Source: Gardnerella vaginalis 1500E (GTDB taxonomy: Bacteria > Actinomycetota > Actinomycetes > Actinomycetales > Bifidobacteriaceae). Taken from it: a stretch of DNA of 64,000 nucleotides. Both the position numbers and the translations under genes were made by a program. The stretch lies in contig NZ_ADES01000012.1 in NCBI RefSeq assembly GCF_000263595.1, forward strand, positions 39,968 through 103,967. Reading direction: 5' to 3'. Within the stretch, counting starts at the first letter, position 1. Each line of letters begins with the position of its first letter. Positions 61,321 to 64,000 of the stretch are shown piece by piece. The notes below the pieces were generated by a model, which was not told where the DNA came from, searched no databases, and saw only the letters and a program-made list of their open reading frames with translations.

Positions 61321-61354
61321 ATATAGGAGAATGTTATAAAGTAACTTTTTACAA

Positions 61355-61987
61355 TTATGCCATTTGAGTAACATCTCTTTTTGCTTGTATAAATTTTATT
61401 ATCATGTTTTTTGCGTGATAAATAATTACGCAAACTATATAAACAATTGCAGAAAATACAGTTATCATTCCTCCGGAAGATAGACCTAAATAAATACTTG
61501 AATAGAGACCCAAAGTTCCAGCTATAATTCCAAGTATTGGAGCAAAAATTACCGTTTGCCATATTGATGAGCTAAGTTTTATAGCTGCGCTTGCAGGTCC
61601 TACTATCAGAGAGATAGATAATACTGAACCAACAGCAGGCATCACTATAACGACTGTAACTGTAATCATTATTAGTATGATAAAGTCAGTTTTACGCAAA
61701 TTATATCCGCTTGCTTGCATACACGTTTCATCGAGGCATGCAAAAATAATTTGTTTACCATATGCAAGTAATGTGATTATGCATGCTATTAATGCTATTG
61801 AAGTTACTTGTATATCCAATGAGTTAGCTGTTAATATATTGCCAGAAATAAAACTATTTACTTTTAAAGGTATTGGTTGGAAAAGTTTCAATAGTAAAAA
61901 GCCTAGGGCGAATCCTACAGTTAAAAGCACTCCAGACGCTGTATTTGGACCTTGTCCTTTTACTTTGGAGATTACATCTAGCTTCAT
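61355..61987 (-). pseudogene. Metal ABC transporter permease (ZnuB/MntB type), 5'-truncated
   Basis: A 210-residue open frame with the second half of an ABC-3 permease: TVGFALGFLLLKLFQ, FISGNILTANSLDIQV, CMQASGYNLRKTDFIILI, then MPAVGSVLSISLIVGPASAA. Family members have about 280 residues; roughly the first 70-90, with two helices, are missing. No ribosome site lies before the ATG. No ATPase or binding-protein gene adjoins. Bases ahead form a 21-base tandem repeat, so this is a remnant. Confidence 0.75.
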
Positions 61988-62018
61988 TACGTGTTGTATA
62001 CAATGAAGCTTTGCTTTT

Positions 62019-62082
62019 GAACTCTGAAACTATTGCTCTGTACTCTGAAACTATTACTCTGTACTCTGAAACTTTAGAGCTT
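62019..62082. repeat. 21-base tandem repeat
   Basis: Three copies of a unit reading CTCTGAAACTATT(G/A)CTCTGTA. Confidence 0.8.
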
Positions 62083-62152
62083 GGAGCATCATATTATTTC
62101 TTATTGAGAATAAAAAAGCTTACATCTCAAATAACACTTAAAAAATAACACT

Positions 62153-62190
62153 CAAAAAAGATGGCTCTAACATATCGCTAGAGCCATCTT
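62153..62190 (-). terminator. Terminator of the LPXTG gene
   Basis: AAGATGGCTCTA pairs with TAGAGCCATCTT; TTTTTTGAG follows on the minus strand. Confidence 0.85.
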
Positions 62191-62226
62191 CTAATAAACA
62201 ATGCTAGTTACTTAAAACAAGCGTGC

Positions 62227-63675
62227 TTACTTATTGTTTTCTTCCGTCATTTTCTTCTTAAGAAGAATTGCAAGTCCGGCAATCGAGAAACCAAGTGCTG
62301 CAAGCAAGCCTGCAAACGACGCCGATTCACCCGTCTTAGGAATCATGCCAATACGCTTTTCAGGCTGCGGCTTATGAGCTGGCGTCGGAGTTGGAGCCGG
62401 AGTTGGAGCCGGTGTCGGAGTCGGAGTTGGAGCCGGTGTCGGAGTTGGAGTCGGTGTCGGAGTTGGTGTCGATGTCGGAGTTGGAGCAGAATCTTTCGCG
62501 TAAATGGCATACACAGTCATATCACCATTAACTACGCTTTCTCCCGTAAACGTCTCACCCTTACCATTTTCCTTCGTATTCCACTCCTTGAAGGTATAAC
62601 CGTCCTTCGTTGGATTCTTCGGCATGTACTCATTAGTCAACGCATCAGTATTAATAGCCTTACCAGTTTCCACTTTCACTTTTGCATGAGTCTTATTGCC
62701 ATCCTTGAAAGTAACTGTTCTTTGAATCCGCTTCCACTGAGCGACGTATGTTACGTCACGAGTTACCTTATTCGCAACGGTAGGAGTCCAGCCTGTAAAA
62801 ACATAATCTGTTCTGCTTGGAGCGGTTCCCTTAAAAGCAGGAGTATCGGAACCCGAAGCAGCTTTGTAAACCTGATCGGTAAAAATTGCTTCGTTGTCAA
62901 CGCCATCAGTATAAGTTATCGTGTATTCTCTTACAAAGCTTACTTCTATAGTGTGAGGCGATTTTACAGCCTTGAATTCATATGAACCCGAAGCTGTATG
63001 TTCGACGGTCTGTTCTACTCCGTCTATCTTCAGCGAAGCTATTATGTATCCTTTGTTGGCTGTAAAATTGTATTTCTGATTTTCTCCGTATGTGACTTCT
63101 GTCTTTCCGGCAGGAGTTATCGATCCGCCTTCACCGGCAGTTGCCGTGATAGTAGGATTAAGGTTTGCATAGACCTTATAAATTCGCTTAATTAATGTTG
63201 ATTCTCCTATAGTCCCCGTTCTGTTTACGGAAATCACATTTCCCGATGTATAAGGAATGCTCTTGTTGTTGTGATCTTTCGAAAATGAATAGAAAACACC
63301 TTTGTAGTTTCCGTAGTCCTTGTCTTTAAAAAACTGCTCGTACGTCCAATTCTTAAAAACCCAACCTTCTTTTGCAGCGGCAGTGTACTCCCTTACGCCT
63401 GTAAGCTGAGGGTCAACTCCACCCGAATTTTTGTGAGTGATAGTTATCGCGGCTGCAGGCGAGCCGTTATCGTCTTTTACAGAATAAACATGCAGCTCTG
63501 CGTCTTTTATATACGGTTCCTGCATGTCTATTTCCGTATATTTGTTGGCTTGCTTAGATGCTACCGCATCGCCACCAGCAAATGCCTGCGTAGTTCCAGC
63601 TACTACGCCAAATGCTACTAATGTTGCCAGCAGTAGCCCCATTGTCTTTTTTGCTAACAATTTCATCTTATTCAC
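62227..63675 (-). CDS. LPXTG-anchored surface protein with InlB-type repeats
   Basis: A 482-residue cell-wall protein. A signal peptide (MKLLAKKTMGLLLATLVAFG, cleavage after QAFA) is followed by a beta-rich domain, a stretch with Listeria/Bacteroides-type repeats (YVFTGWTPTVANKVTRDVTY, YTFKEWNTKENGKGETFTG), a Pro-Thr stalk and the sorting signal IPKTGE with membrane helix and basic tail. Sortase would link it to peptidoglycan. The stalk is encoded by a tandem repeat (62385-62486) prone to length change. The start may be GTG 63675 or ATG 63666. An adhesin role is likely but unproven. Confidence 0.88.
   Translation of the reverse strand: MNKMKLLAKKTMGLLLATLVAFGVVAGTTQAFAGGDAVASKQANKYTEIDMQEPYIKDAELHVYSVKDDNGSPAAAITITHKNSGGVDPQLTGVREYTAAAKEGWVFKNWTYEQFFKDKDYGNYKGVFYSFSKDHNNKSIPYTSGNVISVNRTGTIGESTLIKRIYKVYANLNPTITATAGEGGSITPAGKTEVTYGENQKYNFTANKGYIIASLKIDGVEQTVEHTASGSYEFKAVKSPHTIEVSFVREYTITYTDGVDNEAIFTDQVYKAASGSDTPAFKGTAPSRTDYVFTGWTPTVANKVTRDVTYVAQWKRIQRTVTFKDGNKTHAKVKVETGKAINTDALTNEYMPKNPTKDGYTFKEWNTKENGKGETFTGESVVNGDMTVYAIYAKDSAPTPTSTPTPTPTPTPTPAPTPTPTPAPTPAPTPTPAHKPQPEKRIGMIPKTGESASFAGLLAALGFSIAGLAILLKKKMTEENNK
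62385..62486. repeat. Pro-Thr encoding tandem repeat
   Basis: Units of 6 and 12 bases (GGAGTTGGAGCC, GGTGTCGGAGTC and similar on the plus strand), about 100 bases in all, encode the PT/PA stalk. Confidence 0.85.
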
Positions 63676-63689
63676 ATTTCCTTATTAAT

Positions 63690-63885
63690 CTAAAAATGTT
63701 CTTTTTATTACTTTGAAAAAACTGCATAAAAATAGGCAGAAACACATACCTATCCATCAGGTATATAATTCTGCAAATTAAAAAATTCTACGTGAAAATA
63801 GACAGAGTTATGCTGTCTGTCTGTTTATCTGTCAAGGATTTTGTCAGTCTTTTCATGGCTTGCCAACCTTTTATGCTAAGACGTT
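63690..63885. repeat. Leader region of LPXTG gene, copy of 56405-56605
   Basis: See 56405. It spans the gap between two tandem LPXTG genes and probably includes the promoter of the left one. Confidence 0.7.
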
Positions 63886-64000
63886 ATTCACAATCCTTCA
63901 TTTTTTTGTAAAGTACTCCAAGACCAGCTAAAGATAGCCCCAACGCAGAAAGAAATGCGCCAAGAGAGCTGGATTCACCAGTCTTAGGTAATGTTGATGG
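63884..64000 (-). CDS. Second LPXTG surface protein, C-terminal end (runs off window)
   Basis: 38 codons before the stop at 63884 read PSTLPKTGESSSLGAFLSAL, then a hydrophobic helix GLSLAGLGVLYKK and MKDCE. LPKTGE, helix and short charged tail form a complete sortase signal. The remainder lies beyond the right edge. It is in tandem with the LPXTG gene at 62227 on the same strand, and the anchors are similar (SFAGLLAALG and SLGAFLSALG), suggesting a family array. Confidence 0.85.
   Translation of the reverse strand, partial: PSTLPKTGESSSLGAFLSALGLSLAGLGVLYKKMKDCE

Noticed and set aside
62374..62985. Plus-strand 203-codon frame rich in Arg-Ser-Trp
   Set aside because: It is the antisense shadow of the Pro-Thr stalk and repeats of the LPXTG gene.

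Overview
The window looks like a chromosomal segment from a low-GC member of the Bifidobacteriaceae, most probably Gardnerella. This rests on overall impression: AT-rich coding sequence with actinobacterial gene types (YhgE/Pip-like exporter, LemA pair, SstT, cysK-cysE, DrrA-like ABC exporter) and sortase-anchored surface proteins with a short signal peptide and a proline-threonine stalk. No rRNA or tRNA gene was seen. The sequence alternates between housekeeping or niche genes and accessory DNA whose wording looks Firmicute-like and much of which is decaying.

Layout. 1-5.5 kb: an ABC/YhgE exporter pair, a YuiF-type antiporter and a large membrane-anchored protein. 5.7-8 kb: an AbiEi/AbiEii toxin-antitoxin pair and an orphan Phd antitoxin. 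8-13 kb: ABC half-transporter, nucleoside phosphorylase, LemA plus a DUF3137-like protein, and a frameshifted acetyltransferase. 13.3-17.5 kb: a cysteine island with a promoter, a 28-codon leader peptide holding two Cys triplets, a terminator, cysK, cysE, an intact copy of the same acetyltransferase and the serine transporter SstT. 17.6-20.7 kb: MFS transporter, lipoprotein, orphan RelB. 21.2-31.6 kb: an imported defence island with two MvaI/BcnI-type nuclease subunits, two amino-methyltransferases, a small AbrB-like regulator with its own operator, and dead DUF262-HNH, AAA_13, flavoprotein and GIY-YIG genes, plus an intact SPFH and PH/zinc-ribbon pair. 31.6-35.7 kb: membrane protein, relBE remnant, XRE regulator, M20 amidohydrolase. 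35.8-38.6 kb: three-gene ABC exporter. 39-48 kb: duplicated lipoprotein-Fic block, RelB with truncated RelE, phd-doc, a DUF4097 protein and several membrane proteins. 48.5-59.3 kb: AAA/DUF4143 ATPase, pieces of large serine recombinases, an XRE-membrane pair, a deleted insertion sequence, cadD, KilA-N, a DnaQ-BRCT protein and an ABC-F ribosome-protection protein. 59.3-64 kb: paralogue remnants, TauE/SafE exporter, truncated metal permease and two tandem LPXTG surface proteins.

Two observations unify the region. First, cysK appears to be under translation-coupled attenuation by a cysteine-rich leader peptide, with serine import and serine acetylation encoded next door. Second, a family of interspersed half-repeats, called here B and A, shares an inverted core (AAACCTTTTAACGATAG). 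They border nearly every acquired gene block between 20 and 59 kb in the same orientation, as if genes had been dropped between the two halves of a small inverted-repeat element. Families are assigned from motifs read by eye; no database search was possible.
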